DNA of 64,000 bases from Paenibacillus sediminis (GCF_017873765.1 NZ_JAGGKP010000001.1:1394906-1458905), one strand, 5' to 3'; shown: positions 17,663 to 26,676, counted from the first letter of the stretch. The notes: generated by a model not told the origin, from the letters alone. Made by a program: numbers and translations.

Positions 17663-18147
17663 TTCCGTTCACCCTTTTCACATGTATATGAAGTCAGATC
17701 TTGTTGTAATCGGATCATATCCCGGCATTGTATACCATTCTCATATATAGGCTCTGAATAATGTCTAATGAAAAAGTCTTGATCTACCCCGCATATTCGA
17801 AACCCGCATTTTTGATAAAGAGCCAGTTGACCAATACTTGAATTCCCTGTCCCCACTTCAATCGTGTGATAACCTAATCGTTTGGCAGTTTCGACTGCAT
17901 GCTGTACAAGCTCTTTGCCATACCCTCTTCCATGCATGGACTCTGCAACAGCAACGTTCACAAGCTCCACCGTCATCGGTCTAGTCGGCAAAAGCAAATA
18001 CTGTCCCACAGCGGAACCGTCCAGCTCTAATACATAACATAAACTGCGGTCCATATAGCTTTGAACCACTTGCAATTCAGGATCAGCGAGTAGCCAAAGA
18101 TCAAGCGGCTTCTCTTCTGCTTCTTGTAATTCTCGGATTCGTTTCAT
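17659..18147 (-). CDS. GNAT family N-acetyltransferase
   Basis: 162 residues. ELVNVAVAESMHGRGYGKELVQHAVETAK holds the acetyl-CoA loop HGRGYGK; VGTGNSSIGQLALYQKCGFRICGVDQDFFIRHY is characteristic of the AttT/YvbK-like subgroup. GAGGAAATGAC precedes the ATG. Followed by a broken second GNAT. Substrate unknown. Confidence 0.85.
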   Translation of the reverse strand: MKRIRELQEAEEKPLDLWLLADPELQVVQSYMDRSLCYVLELDGSAVGQYLLLPTRPMTVELVNVAVAESMHGRGYGKELVQHAVETAKRLGYHTIEVGTGNSSIGQLALYQKCGFRICGVDQDFFIRHYSEPIYENGIQCRDMIRLQQDLTSYTCEKGERK

Positions 18148-18259
18148 GTCATTTCCTCGATTCTACCAAAGCCAGGTTATAACTTCCAATTTGTTATTAA
18201 TTGTGGTAAAGTTTTTGTAGAAACAGCGTATATCATCATTTATTTCGAATAAACTGATA

Positions 18260-18384
18260 AAAGACCGCAGATGCGCTTACATCTACAGTCTTGCAACAGA
18301 TTGCCTTCAAGGGCGATCGGCTATTTAAAGGACAAGAAGTAGACCTCCCTGCTCTTCAAAGCTCAAGGGGGTCTACTTTTTTTT
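18260..18384 (+). ncRNA. Putative antisense RNA of a type I toxin-antitoxin locus
   Basis: A plus-strand transcript starting near AAAAGACC at about 18260 would end at the strong terminator 18338-18384 and overlap the 3' end of the toxin reading frame. The segment AGACC through CAACAGATTGCCTT is mirrored by AGACC through CAACAATTGGCTT in the second locus at 46.4 kb, with the same position and orientation relative to a toxin. The 5' end is inferred. Confidence 0.45.
18338..18384 (+). terminator. Terminator of the antisense RNA
   Basis: AAGTAGACC and GGTCTACTT form a stem around a GC-rich loop, followed by nine T on the plus strand. It overlaps the last codons and stop of the toxin ORF on the other strand. 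Confidence 0.7.
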
Positions 18385-18456
18385 ATGGAAGGACAGTAAC
18401 GCAATCACTAAAATTCCGAAAGCTATCATCAGACTTAGTGCCTCATACACTGTCAT
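18373..18456 (-). CDS. Holin-like type I toxin peptide
   Basis: 27 residues starting MTVYEALSLMIAFGILVIAL and ending in LLSFHKKK. A strong GGAGGTG lies just upstream of the ATG. The MTVYEALSLM start, single membrane helix and lysine-rich tail match Bacillales putative holin-like toxins (BsrG/TxpA-like group), whose overproduction damages the membrane. An antisense RNA terminator overlaps its 3' end, the usual arrangement for such systems. Confidence 0.7.
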   Translation of the reverse strand: MTVYEALSLMIAFGILVIALLSFHKKK

Positions 18457-18568
18457 GGCATCACCTCCATTCAGGAGATGGGCCAACCACCCTTGAGAGC
18501 CTATTCTATTGCGTTCATATCATACCATATATTTACTGTTTTTAGCGAACATATTTTCGCACTTCGCT

Positions 18569-18991
18569 TTAATCCAAGAAAATCATATGATCTTTCTCAC
18601 TTCGGTAATAATCCACTCGGTCTTGTAAGTTCCCGGTATGAAATTCGAATTTATGCCCATCTGGGTCGGTAAAATAGATCGATTTCTTATCCCGCAAATC
18701 CCGCTCCCTTCCTGGTAAAATGTGAACCCTGAGCCTCATCAGATTTTCTTTGAAAAGATCAAATTCTTCATCACTGACCGAAAATGCAATATGGGTGTAC
18801 GAATACTGAATTTCATTTCTAGGAATATCTTCTTCCACATTAAGTGCAATCCACATGCCCGCCAAATCGAAATAAGCCAGCTTTCTGCCTTTGACAAGAA
18901 GCCTTGCTCCAAACACTTGTTCATAGAACGATATCGATCGCTCTAAATCAGAAACAGAAAAACATATATGATTCATACCTTGAATTTGCAC
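18569..18991 (-). CDS. fosB: FosB-type metallothiol transferase (fosfomycin resistance)
   Basis: 140 residues in the VOC fold. [31 protein letters not shown] and [19 protein letters not shown] give the two metal His and the Glu of Fos[14 protein letters not shown] and [15 protein letters not shown] are also conserved. FosB adds bacillithiol or cysteine to the fosfomycin epoxide, in Firmicutes. The frame opens with GTG behind AGAGGGG; an ATG five codons later is an alternative. Isolated gene. Confidence 0.85.
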   Translation of the reverse strand: MQIQGMNHICFSVSDLERSISFYEQVFGARLLVKGRKLAYFDLAGMWIALNVEEDIPRNEIQYSYTHIAFSVSDEEFDLFKENLMRLRVHILPGRERDLRDKKSIYFTDPDGHKFEFHTGNLQDRVDYYRSEKDHMIFLD

Positions 18992-19007
18992 ACGAAGCCC
19001 CTCTTCT

Positions 19008-19205
19008 CTTTCACACTAATGTTTTCGCAAACCCTAAAGATCGATGTTCATACCCTGATCTCATGTAAAATTGATGCGCGTCTCTTCGTTCTTCACGGTT
19101 TCCACTATTTACTGCGATGGCAATCGCCCCTATGCTCTTGGCCCATTGTTCGCACTCAATCTATAATTTTTTACCTATACCATGACCTGTTCAATCCACT
19201 ATCCC
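19008..19205 (-). pseudogene. GNAT acetyltransferase remnant
   Basis: The minus strand reads TGHGIGKKL, a stop, then IECEQWAKSIGAIAIAVNSG and further to [19 protein letters not shown] before a stop near 19009. These are the acetyl-CoA loop and C-terminal region of a GNAT protein; the N-terminal half is gone. Confidence 0.55.
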
Positions 19206-19210
19206 CTTTC

Positions 19211-19810
19211 TTATTTAAAACCACAGTTCAGCACAAAAACTTCATCATTTTGCTTAATCATTCCTTCAAAATCATCACTGGAAATCGTGGAATTCTTACC
19301 TCGTACAAAAACACCTATACTTGCAGCCTCACCATTTTGAATCGTTATGGATTGTAGAGTACGAGTCACTGTAATCATCATATCACCCCTATTTTGTAAC
19401 ATTTTACTGCTGGTAACATTTCCACCTTCTCTTAACGCTAGTGTCCATATTTCTTGTTTGGAATCAATATCCATAATGCTTAAGTATATTTTTGAAGTTT
19501 GAGCTTCGGGTGATACCATCGATTCAAGCTCGGTCATTGTTCCCTTGAATTCCCCATCCTTATAATGGTCTATCCATAACTTCACGGATTGTTTAGCGGC
19601 ATCATCATGATCAATCGTAAAAATCATTGAATTTAATACGCCAGTAGCTTTTACAATGGCATATTCTTCACCCTTCAAATCTAATGGTTCAATATGAATA
19701 CCCTTTGGATCTTGGACTCCCTCTTCAATAACCGTTAATTCTTTGCTTTTCGTATCCTCACAACCCGTTATCACAAGAAAAGTAAACAAAAGAATTATTA
19801 ACTTTTTCAT
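19211..19810 (-). CDS. Lipoprotein of unknown function
   Basis: 199 residues from the ATG at 19810, which has GGGAGGTG upstream; the open frame extends 15 codons further without a better site. MKKLIILLFTFLVITGCEDT is a lipoprotein signal with the Cys at 17. The mature part is beta-rich and without recognised motifs. It lies between two decayed GNAT genes. It would sit on the outer face of the membrane. Confidence 0.65.
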   Translation of the reverse strand: MKKLIILLFTFLVITGCEDTKSKELTVIEEGVQDPKGIHIEPLDLKGEEYAIVKATGVLNSMIFTIDHDDAAKQSVKLWIDHYKDGEFKGTMTELESMVSPEAQTSKIYLSIMDIDSKQEIWTLALREGGNVTSSKMLQNRGDMMITVTRTLQSITIQNGEAASIGVFVRGKNSTISSDDFEGMIKQNDEVFVLNCGFK

Positions 19811-20001
19811 ATGCACCTCCCACTTATCGCTCGGCATCTCAACGAAATAAATCAATGAACATCATTAGCAGGAAAAATTCAACGAACAGCACAGCTGCAC
19901 GACTGAATAGAAAAAACGAGAGCTTTGCTTCCCCGAATTGATCTTTTATATATGTATAACGTGAAAGGAAGTTTGAAGTTACAAATAATGTATTGAAAAA
20001 C

Positions 20002-20028
20002 AAAAAATGCCCCTAATAAAGGGACACT
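20002..20028 (-). terminator. Intrinsic terminator after the broken GNAT gene
   Basis: On the minus strand TGTCCC and GGGGCA pair around TTTATTA and are followed by a T-run (TTTTTTG), just past the stop at 20034. Confidence 0.6.
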
Positions 20029-20033
20029 TCCTG

Positions 20034-20522
20034 CTATTTTAAAAACATGTACATCAATCTTGTATTCTTCGCCTCTTTAAAACCGAGTGTTTTGTAAAAT
20101 TCATAGGCCATGAAATTTCGTTCTGTCACTAAACTTATATTTCTCATCCCTTGGGTCTGCACATCTTCTTTCACAAACTTCATCTCCTGACCCTGATTTA
20201 TTAGGTTATTATATTTTTTGTCTGCACATCTTCTTTCACAAACTTCATCATAGCCGTGCCGATCCCTTCACCTTGACGGTTCAAGCTGACGCACATTTCA
20301 TTCAAATAATAAATGTCTCCCCGCCACCAACGTTTTCTATGACCAAGGACAAGGCCAACGATTTGACTGTCATCTTCAGTAACATAACCTTTAAACCCGG
20401 GCGTATTAACGATATCCATAATAAAATCTTTCGCTAACTCGTAATCCCATTGATCGTTCCACGGCTCACTATTGAAGACGGAGCAATACAAACGAACTGA
20501 CTGATGAAGATCCTTCGATCAT
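20034..20522 (-). pseudogene. GNAT acetyltransferase disrupted by frameshift and internal duplication
   Basis: Pieces DLHQSVRLYCSVFNSEPWND, IYYLNEMCVSLNRQGEGIGT and NFMAYEFYKTLGFKEAKNTR come from one GNAT gene. Near the start an extra G breaks the frame. At 20155-20250 a segment of about 30 bp (ending GATGTGCAGAC on the minus strand) is present twice, 64 bp apart, which inserts a stop after VKEDVQT. The intact frame before and after the duplication fits perfectly if one copy and the spacer are removed. Confidence 0.7.
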
Positions 20523-20559
20523 ATTGTCTGACCACCATTTGCAAAACTCCTTATGAGCT

Positions 20560-21072
20560 TCATAGTCCTTTATATTCATTCTCAAGTATCGACATCATCA
20601 TCAACGATAAATACTCGCCATTCTTCAGGACGCACTCTCGCTGAGTACCTTCTACTACAAAGCCTTCTGATTCATATAAATACTTTGCTCTTGGATTGTT
20701 ACTTAGTACATCGAGCCAGAGACGATGCGCCTTCTGCTCCGTAAATGCCCACTGATTAATCTGTTTTAATGCCTCTCTTCCATAGCCTGATTCTTTCTTC
20801 GTAATGACGAGCCTTTTTAATTCTATACTTCTGCTTGGTGAATCTAGCCCATTTATGATTATGTAACCAATAGACTCCCCGCTGCTGATTTCTTCAATCA
20901 CTAGATGTAAAGAATCCTTCTCATTCATCTTGCTATAATGCTGCTCTCTTGGCCATTGGCTTATGAAATTTCTATTTTCAGCATCATTTTCAGCATCAAT
21001 AATAAAGTCCAAATCTTGTTCAGCAGCGGGTCTAAACCGTAATCTTGACGATTTCATGATCGTATCTTGCAT
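20560..21072 (-). CDS. RimJ/RimL-like GNAT N-acetyltransferase
   Basis: 170 residues from the ATG at 21072, preceded by AGGAGTAGGAGT. SSRLRFRPAAEQDLDFIIDAEN is the typical N-terminus, ELKRLVITKKESGYGREALKQIN the acetyl-CoA region and RLWLDVLSNNPRAKYLYESEGF the C-terminal signature. Substrate unknown. Confidence 0.82.
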   Translation of the reverse strand: MQDTIMKSSRLRFRPAAEQDLDFIIDAENDAENRNFISQWPREQHYSKMNEKDSLHLVIEEISSGESIGYIIINGLDSPSRSIELKRLVITKKESGYGREALKQINQWAFTEQKAHRLWLDVLSNNPRAKYLYESEGFVVEGTQRECVLKNGEYLSLMMMSILENEYKGL

Positions 21073-21218
21073 ACTCCTACTCCTCTTCCACATAGATATC
21101 GGCAAAGAATAACGTGAATACCCTTCACACAGTGTCACTATGGATCGCTTCTCGAATTTGTAAAGACATCATATTAACCCTTTCGTGGTTAGTTTCGATT
21201 AACGAGTCTTCTGCTTCC

Positions 21219-21683
21219 TTAACGTACATTTACGCCAAAGTAATAGGTAACGTCATTTTCTCCCCATTTGGCTGACAGTACGTAAAGGTAGTACCCGTTT
21301 TCTTTTGGCAAGCTATAACGGCCCTTCAGAATATTGTATTGCACTTGCTCTCTGGTACCATCTTTATTCTCTAAATATAAGGTGTAATTGTCGGGTATAA
21401 TCGGAAAATTGATGTTTAATATTTGCTTTGGACGAGCTTCCGAGGCATCGCCTTCTATTATTTTATTAAAAGTTTCTGTATGTGGAGGATCTGAGCAAAT
21501 GCCACTATTTGAATTCGTACCCGTCCAGCAATATGCACCCATATGATAGGATATACGAGAATCACCTACTGATATGGTAGGTTTAATCGGACTGTCAGGA
21601 AGTTCTTTATGCATAATTCCAGTGCAAGCCGTTCCGAATGAAATAACTATTATAAACAGAAGTATACAAGGCATCAGCCTCAA
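21219..21683 (-). CDS. Lipoprotein of unknown function
   Basis: About 154 residues using the TTG at 21683, eight bases after GGAGG; an ATG at 21674 is the alternative. The hydrophobic MPCILLFIIVISFGTACTG ends in a lipobox. The mature domain (YHMGAYCWTGTNSNSGICSD, NGYYLYVLSAKWGENDVTYY) is beta-rich and compact and resembles small secreted Bacillales proteins. No function can be named. Confidence 0.65.
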   Translation of the reverse strand: MRLMPCILLFIIVISFGTACTGIMHKELPDSPIKPTISVGDSRISYHMGAYCWTGTNSNSGICSDPPHTETFNKIIEGDASEARPKQILNINFPIIPDNYTLYLENKDGTREQVQYNILKGRYSLPKENGYYLYVLSAKWGENDVTYYFGVNVR

Positions 21684-21768
21684 CCCGCTCACCTCCACAA
21701 TAAGAAACAATAGCAAGCCTCACAAGATTAGAACAATTTCATCAAAAACATAACATATTAACTCGCTG

Positions 21769-22518
21769 TTATCCGTTTATTATTTCTGCAATACGCCGGT
21801 TAGCGTCGCCTTTATACAGACCGCCATGATAGCAAATGACTGCTTCGATATCATACTGTGTGAACTTTTTCAACGATTCGATTGCCAATTCCTTATCTAG
21901 AGCAAACTGCGGATCTGGCCCCTGAAGCTCATTATCTCGTACAACCATAGCGTCTCCAGCAATAAGCGTCTTGCTTGGTTTGTGGTAGAGACTAATATGA
22001 CCTGGGGTATGACCTGGAGTGTTGATGACAACAATTCCGCCGCCATACGGCAACTCTTCCCCGTCTGTAATTATTCGGTCCACTCTACCTTTTGGTGGAT
22101 TTTCAAGTACACTTAAGAATGCTTTGCGCCACTCTGCAGGCACATCAGACGGAATGGAGGCTTCTGCTTTGGCAACTGCTTCTGGCGTTAATCTAAGTAT
22201 TCTTTTGTCACCCTCGATGTATGGTTTCTCTACTTCATTCGCCAGTACCTCTATTTCTCGAGACGATTCACTTACGATATCAGATAAACTTCCAATATGA
22301 TCTAAATCTTGGTGAGTAATAATGATTTTACTTAGCTTTCCAAATGGAACATTCGCATTCTCGAACGCTTCACGAAATTTGGGTAGTTGACGGGAATAGC
22401 CCGTATCGATCAAGATCGCCATTTCGTTATCCCAAATTAACGTGGGGTGAATAAAACTGACTCTCCCCATCGTTTCAGATGAAATCTCAAGCATTTCTAC
22501 TCCGTTCGTTACTCGCAT
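21769..22518 (-). CDS. Metallo-beta-lactamase-fold hydrolase
   Basis: 249 residues. ILIDTGYSRQLP, THQDLDHIGS at about 68-77 (HxxxDH metal motif, here H-Q-D-L-D-H), NTPGHTPGHISLY near 164 and IAGDAMVV near 186 are the motifs of the glyoxalase II-like MBL group. AGGAATGAAC precedes the ATG. The substrate is unknown; members include lactonases, thioesterases and others. It is a single gene with a 140-bp AT-rich upstream region. Confidence 0.85.
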   Translation of the reverse strand: MRVTNGVEMLEISSETMGRVSFIHPTLIWDNEMAILIDTGYSRQLPKFREAFENANVPFGKLSKIIITHQDLDHIGSLSDIVSESSREIEVLANEVEKPYIEGDKRILRLTPEAVAKAEASIPSDVPAEWRKAFLSVLENPPKGRVDRIITDGEELPYGGGIVVINTPGHTPGHISLYHKPSKTLIAGDAMVVRDNELQGPDPQFALDKELAIESLKKFTQYDIEAVICYHGGLYKGDANRRIAEIING

Positions 22519-22662
22519 TGTTCATTCCTCCATTAATTAAATGTTATTGATACTGCATTGCATATATTAATAACATCGTTCAACAAAGTCAATAAAAATA
22601 TTTATTATATCATATATTTTAGTGTTTGTCAATATTAAAATTATGTGTGCGGACTAGAGCCT

Positions 22663-23445
22663 CTACTTCTCTACGATAACGTACATATAATCGCCTTTGA
22701 TACTCGGATAATCTTTTATTTTTCTCATAATTTCACCTGTTTGTAGATCTTGTGTAAGTTGGTGCAATCCAGTATTGATTTCGGCTGGGTCAGCTAATGA
22801 AGTAAATGACGATATTCCGCTGCGCACCTTCTCATTCAAATACATCTCAGGACGAAACTTACCGCTATATAAGAAAAAGTCCTCTAGATTCGGTTCGACC
22901 AGAAACGTCTCAAATCCAAGCAGTGTAAACCCTGCATCTTGCAGTGAAATTTTAATCTGATCTTCGGTTGGCATTTGCTGAATAGAATTTCGCATCATAT
23001 TAGGAAAGTATACATTTAGCCAATAGTGATTCATCTGTTCAGCTGTAGCCGTAAAAATAACTAACCGACTCCCACGTTTAATGACTCGATAAATTTCCTC
23101 GAAACTGCTCTTCAAGTCTCTAAAATGATGAATTGCTAAAATACAAGTTGCACCGCTAAAATAATCATTCTCAAACGGAAGATTCTCCACATTCGATTGA
23201 ACCCAGTCGATAGAATTGGATTTACCCTGTGCTGACTTAAGCATCTCTAGTGAAATGTCTACACCGGTGACGTTAAGCCCAAGTCGTTGTAAAGCTATCG
23301 TATAATTGCCTGTCCCGCATGCGATATCTACAATAGGCCGCACATCGAATACTTGTAAATGCTCATATAATCTTCTGGCAATTTCCGGATCAGCTTTACG
23401 GGTAATATCATAATTCAGTCCAATTTGATCATAAAGTGGGTTCAT
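22663..23445 (-). CDS. Class I SAM-dependent methyltransferase
   Basis: 260 residues. VDIACGTGNYTIALQRLG at about 40-57 is SAM-binding motif I, GVDISLEMLKSAQ is motif II, and GATCILAIHHFRDLKSSFEEIYRVIKRGSRLVIFT spans motifs III and IV of the UbiE/Coq5-like group. GGAGGTTCGAT precedes the ATG. Substrate cannot be assigned. It is followed downstream by an MBL hydrolase and preceded by a DJ-1-like gene on the same strand. Confidence 0.85.
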   Translation of the reverse strand: MNPLYDQIGLNYDITRKADPEIARRLYEHLQVFDVRPIVDIACGTGNYTIALQRLGLNVTGVDISLEMLKSAQGKSNSIDWVQSNVENLPFENDYFSGATCILAIHHFRDLKSSFEEIYRVIKRGSRLVIFTATAEQMNHYWLNVYFPNMMRNSIQQMPTEDQIKISLQDAGFTLLGFETFLVEPNLEDFFLYSGKFRPEMYLNEKVRSGISSFTSLADPAEINTGLHQLTQDLQTGEIMRKIKDYPSIKGDYMYVIVEK

Positions 23446-23472
23446 ATCGAACCTCCGCTTCTTCTATTTCTT

Positions 23473-24018
23473 TTATTCAGAAACATACCATCTTGGGTCA
23501 AAGTCTAGTTTCAGCGCTTTACCTAGTTGGATTCCAAAATCAATAAACCCTCTTCCCCGAGCAGTGATGATATGCCCGTCCTTCACAACTAGATCATTGC
23601 TGTAATTATCTTCATTAAACAACCCTAACTCCGTTCGGTGTTCAGGTAACATACCTATAGTATACTTTTTATTTTCTAGTAAACCAGACTTCGCTAATAG
23701 GTAAGGGGAGCTTGATATAGCCGCGAACAAAAAATCTTCTTTTTGCGCGCATTTCTGAATAAAATGAATCAGATCCTCATTGCCAAATAGAGTTGATATA
23801 TCCATACAACCGGGAAATACAATGCTATCTAGTGCAGAGATGTCTGCATCATAAATCGTCGTATCCGTTACACAAGTCAAATCTGACTCGCCTTTAATCG
23901 GATCTGACGTGATGCCTATCGTTGTAATGGGCTTACCTCCCTGCTTTAATATGGACAGTGCCACTGTTAATTCATATTCACTAAATAAAGGGTATAGTAT
24001 GACTCCAGTTACGCCCAT
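23473..24018 (-). CDS. DJ-1/PfpI-family protein lacking the nucleophile Cys
   Basis: 181 residues with the family outline: VILYPLFSEYELTVALSIL, IVFPGCMD, FLFAAISSSPYLLAKSGLL, and the late KDGHIITARG block. In active members the nucleophile elbow reads A-I-C-x-[AG]-P; here it is AISSSP, so the Cys is replaced by Ser. It may therefore have lost catalytic activity or use another chemistry. GAGGAAGAATAG precedes the ATG. Confidence 0.75.
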   Translation of the reverse strand: MGVTGVILYPLFSEYELTVALSILKQGGKPITTIGITSDPIKGESDLTCVTDTTIYDADISALDSIVFPGCMDISTLFGNEDLIHFIQKCAQKEDFLFAAISSSPYLLAKSGLLENKKYTIGMLPEHRTELGLFNEDNYSNDLVVKDGHIITARGRGFIDFGIQLGKALKLDFDPRWYVSE

Positions 24019-24090
24019 TTCTATTCTTCCTCCAAACGTTTATTCCATATTGTACCATAAATAGTTGATGGTTCGAATATTTATTTAAAA

Positions 24091-24105
24091 TGAGTGATTA
24101 CTCAC
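24091..24105. promoter_or_regulatory. Upstream TetR-type operator half-palindrome
   Basis: TGAGTGATTACTCAC is a near-palindrome matching the perfect operator at 24139-24152. It abuts the -35 box of the exporter promoter. Confidence 0.6.
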
Positions 24106-24134
24106 TTTACAGAAAACGGTAATGTGTGTATATT
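24106..24134 (+). promoter_or_regulatory. Promoter of the ABC exporter/TetR operon
   Basis: TTTACA (24106-24111) and TATATT (24129-24134) are spaced by 17 bp. One operator lies immediately upstream and another immediately downstream. Confidence 0.65.
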
Positions 24135-24138
24135 AGTG

Positions 24139-24152
24139 AGTGAGTACTCACT
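24139..24152. promoter_or_regulatory. Perfect palindromic operator for the TetR regulator
   Basis: AGTGAGTACTCACT is a perfect 14-bp palindrome just after the -10 box and before the ribosome binding site of the first gene, so a bound TetR dimer would block transcription. Confidence 0.7.
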
Positions 24153-24176
24153 AATTAATATCAGGGAGTGAATCCT

Positions 24177-24905
24177 ATGGCTATGGAACAGTGTGTTCGT
24201 CTCGAAAATGTCGGGCGGCGCTTTGGAAACACCGAAGTATTGAAAGAAATTACGATGAGTGTACAGCGGTCTGAAATATTCGGGTTGCTCGGTCCATCAG
24301 GTGCGGGGAAAACAACGTTGGTCAAAATGATTGCCGGCATTGATACCGCAACCTCGGGTCAAGTGTATGTGCTCGATCAAAAAATGCCAAAGCTAGGTAT
24401 GTTCAGTAAAATCGGCTACATGGCCCAATCGGATGCTCTGTACATGGAGCTTACCGCTCAAGAAAATTTACAATTCTTCGCATCTCTATATGGCCTTCGC
24501 GGAAGTAAAATGCGGCAAAGAATCGAAGCAGTTATGGACATTGTAGGACTTAGTTCTTTTTTGAAAAAGCAAGTATCGACTTACTCTGGCGGGATGAAAC
24601 GGAGGCTGTCTTTAGCTATTGCTCTGCTTCACGAGCCGGAAATTCTCATTCTTGATGAGCCTACGGTTGGTATTGATCCCGTATTACGCCAGTCGATCTG
24701 GAAAGAATTCGAACAGCTCAGCCAAAGCGGTACAGCGATATTAGTAACGACCCACGTTATGGACGAAGCCGACAAGTGCCATCGACTTGGCATGATTCGC
24801 GGCGGTAAACTCATTGCTACCGGAACACCTGAGGCGTTGAAGCAAGAAACGGGATCGGAGACGATTGAGCAAGCATTCTTGCATTTCGGAGGTGTTCAAG
24901 CATGA
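24177..24905 (+). CDS. ABC exporter ATP-binding protein
   Basis: 242 residues from the ATG at 24177, chosen for its 8-nt spacing from AGGGAG. GLLGPSGAGKTTLVKMI (Walker A), YSGGMKRRLSLAIALL (signature) and ILILDEPTVGIDP (Walker B, D-loop) are intact. The form, with VTTHVMDEADKCHRLGMIRGG near the end, is that of DrrA/CcmA-like drug-export ATPases. The gene overlaps the permease gene by ATGA. Regulated by the TetR encoded third in the operon. Confidence 0.9.
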   Translation: MAMEQCVRLENVGRRFGNTEVLKEITMSVQRSEIFGLLGPSGAGKTTLVKMIAGIDTATSGQVYVLDQKMPKLGMFSKIGYMAQSDALYMELTAQENLQFFASLYGLRGSKMRQRIEAVMDIVGLSSFLKKQVSTYSGGMKRRLSLAIALLHEPEILILDEPTVGIDPVLRQSIWKEFEQLSQSGTAILVTTHVMDEADKCHRLGMIRGGKLIATGTPEALKQETGSETIEQAFLHFGGVQA

Positions 24906-25930
24906 GAGTCCGTGCCTTAGTTATACGTATATTGAAGCAGTTTTTCCATGACAAACGAACGCTAGCGCTTATGATCGTCGCCCCGATGATTATATTATGG
25001 ATGATGTCGCTTGTGTTTAATGGCAGTACTTATGAACCGAAGATAGGTACCGTGAATGTTCCAACAGAACTAAATCAGAAGTTAAAGGATCAAGGTGCAA
25101 TTGTTACTGTCTATGATGCTAATGCGGCCGAGCAAGCACTTTGGGATGAGAAGATTGATGCGATTATCCGATTTGACAATGGTGCCCCGCAGGTGAAACT
25201 AGAAGGCAGCGATCCCTCTAAAAACAAAATGATTCTCCTTCTATTGCAAAAGGTAATGCAGCAGCAAAATCCTGCGGCAGGTCAGGCGCCAGCACTGAAC
25301 ATCACTTACCTGCATGGTTCAGAAAATATGGCTTCATTCGATAATTTCGGTCCTGTGTTAATTGGCTTCTTCTCCTTCTTCTTTGTTTTTCTCATTTCAG
25401 GAGTAAGCTTCCTTAGAGAACGTACTGGCGGTACATTAGAGCGATTACTCGCTTCCCCGCTGCGCCGCTGGGAAATCGTCATCGGGTATGTGCTCGGTTA
25501 CGGCATTTTCACCATGTTCCAAGCCAGCCTAATCGCCTGGTTCGCCATTCATATATTAGGTATTATGATGGCCGGCTCGTTCTGGTACGTTCTGCTCATT
25601 ACACTCTTACTCTCGATGACTGCATTGACGCTTGGGACATTCCTGTCTTCCTTTGCTAACAACGAACTTCAAATGTTCCAGTTCATTCCGCTTGTTGTCG
25701 TGCCGCAAGTATTCTTCTCCGGTCTATTCAGCCTGGATAACGTAGCAGACTGGCTACGCTGGCTTGGGAAGATTGCGCCGCTCAGCTATGGTGCGGATGC
25801 ACTGAGAGATGTTATGATCCGAGGAAAAGGCTGGTCCGACATCGCCTTCAACGTATATGTGCTGATCGGCATTTCTGTCGCCATTATAATCGCTAATGTG
25901 TTTGCGTTGCGAAAGCATAGAAAAATATAG
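24902..25930 (+). CDS. ABC-2 type exporter permease
   Basis: 342 residues. One N-terminal membrane helix (LALMIVAPMIILWMMSLVF) is followed by an extracytoplasmic region of about 130 residues (EPKIGTVNVPTELNQKL) and five more helices in the C-terminal half (GFFSFFFVFLISGVSFLRERTGGTLERLLASPL). This is the YhgE/DrrB ABC-2 layout. The start overlaps the ATPase stop by 4 bp. It exports an unknown, probably toxic, compound. Confidence 0.88.
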   Translation: MRVRALVIRILKQFFHDKRTLALMIVAPMIILWMMSLVFNGSTYEPKIGTVNVPTELNQKLKDQGAIVTVYDANAAEQALWDEKIDAIIRFDNGAPQVKLEGSDPSKNKMILLLLQKVMQQQNPAAGQAPALNITYLHGSENMASFDNFGPVLIGFFSFFFVFLISGVSFLRERTGGTLERLLASPLRRWEIVIGYVLGYGIFTMFQASLIAWFAIHILGIMMAGSFWYVLLITLLLSMTALTLGTFLSSFANNELQMFQFIPLVVVPQVFFSGLFSLDNVADWLRWLGKIAPLSYGADALRDVMIRGKGWSDIAFNVYVLIGISVAIIIANVFALRKHRKI

Positions 25931-25958
25931 TAAAGTAGCTTGTACAGGAGGTGCAGCC

Positions 25959-26627
25959 ATGTCGGAAATGATGGAGCAGTGGTTAACCGAGCTTCTAAAT
26001 GTTAACGACAAAGAAGAAGCGAAAATGACGGAAAAACAAATAAAGATTCTTAAAGCAGCAGTCGAAATTTTTTCCGAAAAAGGTTATGCGGCTTCTTCTA
26101 CAAGTGAAATTGCCCAGAAAGCCGGTGTCGCTGAGGGTACGATTTTCCGCCACTATAAGACAAAAAAAGATCTATTAATATCCATCGTCGCACCAACCGT
26201 TTCTAAGTTGATTGCTCCGTTCGTGTTGAAAGATTTTAATAAAGTGCTCGAAGCGCCTTATCCGAAGTATGAGGATTTTTTACGAGCGGTCATTAAAAAT
26301 CGGATGGAATTCGCAAGAAATAATTTACAAATATTAAAGATATTAATACAAGAAATTCCGTTCCAACCAGATCTAAGAGAAAATTTCAAACAATCGATTG
26401 GCAAGCAAGTATTAGAGCGTATCACCAAAGTCGTTGAGCGGTATCAGAAGGAAGGCACGATCATTTCAATCCCTCCTCTATCCGTCATTCGATTGTCAGT
26501 ATCGACGATCATCGGTTTCTTTTTGGCACGATTTATTTTGTTCCCGGAACTCGATTGGGACGAAGAACTGGAAACAGAATTAACGATTGATTTCATTATG
26601 CACGGTCTGTCACCGCGATACGAATAG
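25959..26627 (+). CDS. TetR-family regulator of the exporter operon
   Basis: 222 residues from the ATG at 25959 behind AGGAGGTGCAGCC. ILKAAVEIFSEKGYAASSTSE through IAQKAGVAEGTIFRHYKTKKDLL is the TetR helix-turn-helix. The C-terminal effector domain is helical. Third gene of the operon, 28 bp after the permease, and the likely ligand of the two palindromes at 24.1 kb, giving negative autoregulation. Confidence 0.88.
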   Translation: MSEMMEQWLTELLNVNDKEEAKMTEKQIKILKAAVEIFSEKGYAASSTSEIAQKAGVAEGTIFRHYKTKKDLLISIVAPTVSKLIAPFVLKDFNKVLEAPYPKYEDFLRAVIKNRMEFARNNLQILKILIQEIPFQPDLRENFKQSIGKQVLERITKVVERYQKEGTIISIPPLSVIRLSVSTIIGFFLARFILFPELDWDEELETELTIDFIMHGLSPRYE

Positions 26628-26676
26628 TCCATACTATAATACAAAATAGCATTACAAAGACTGCCTCCTTCCTATA

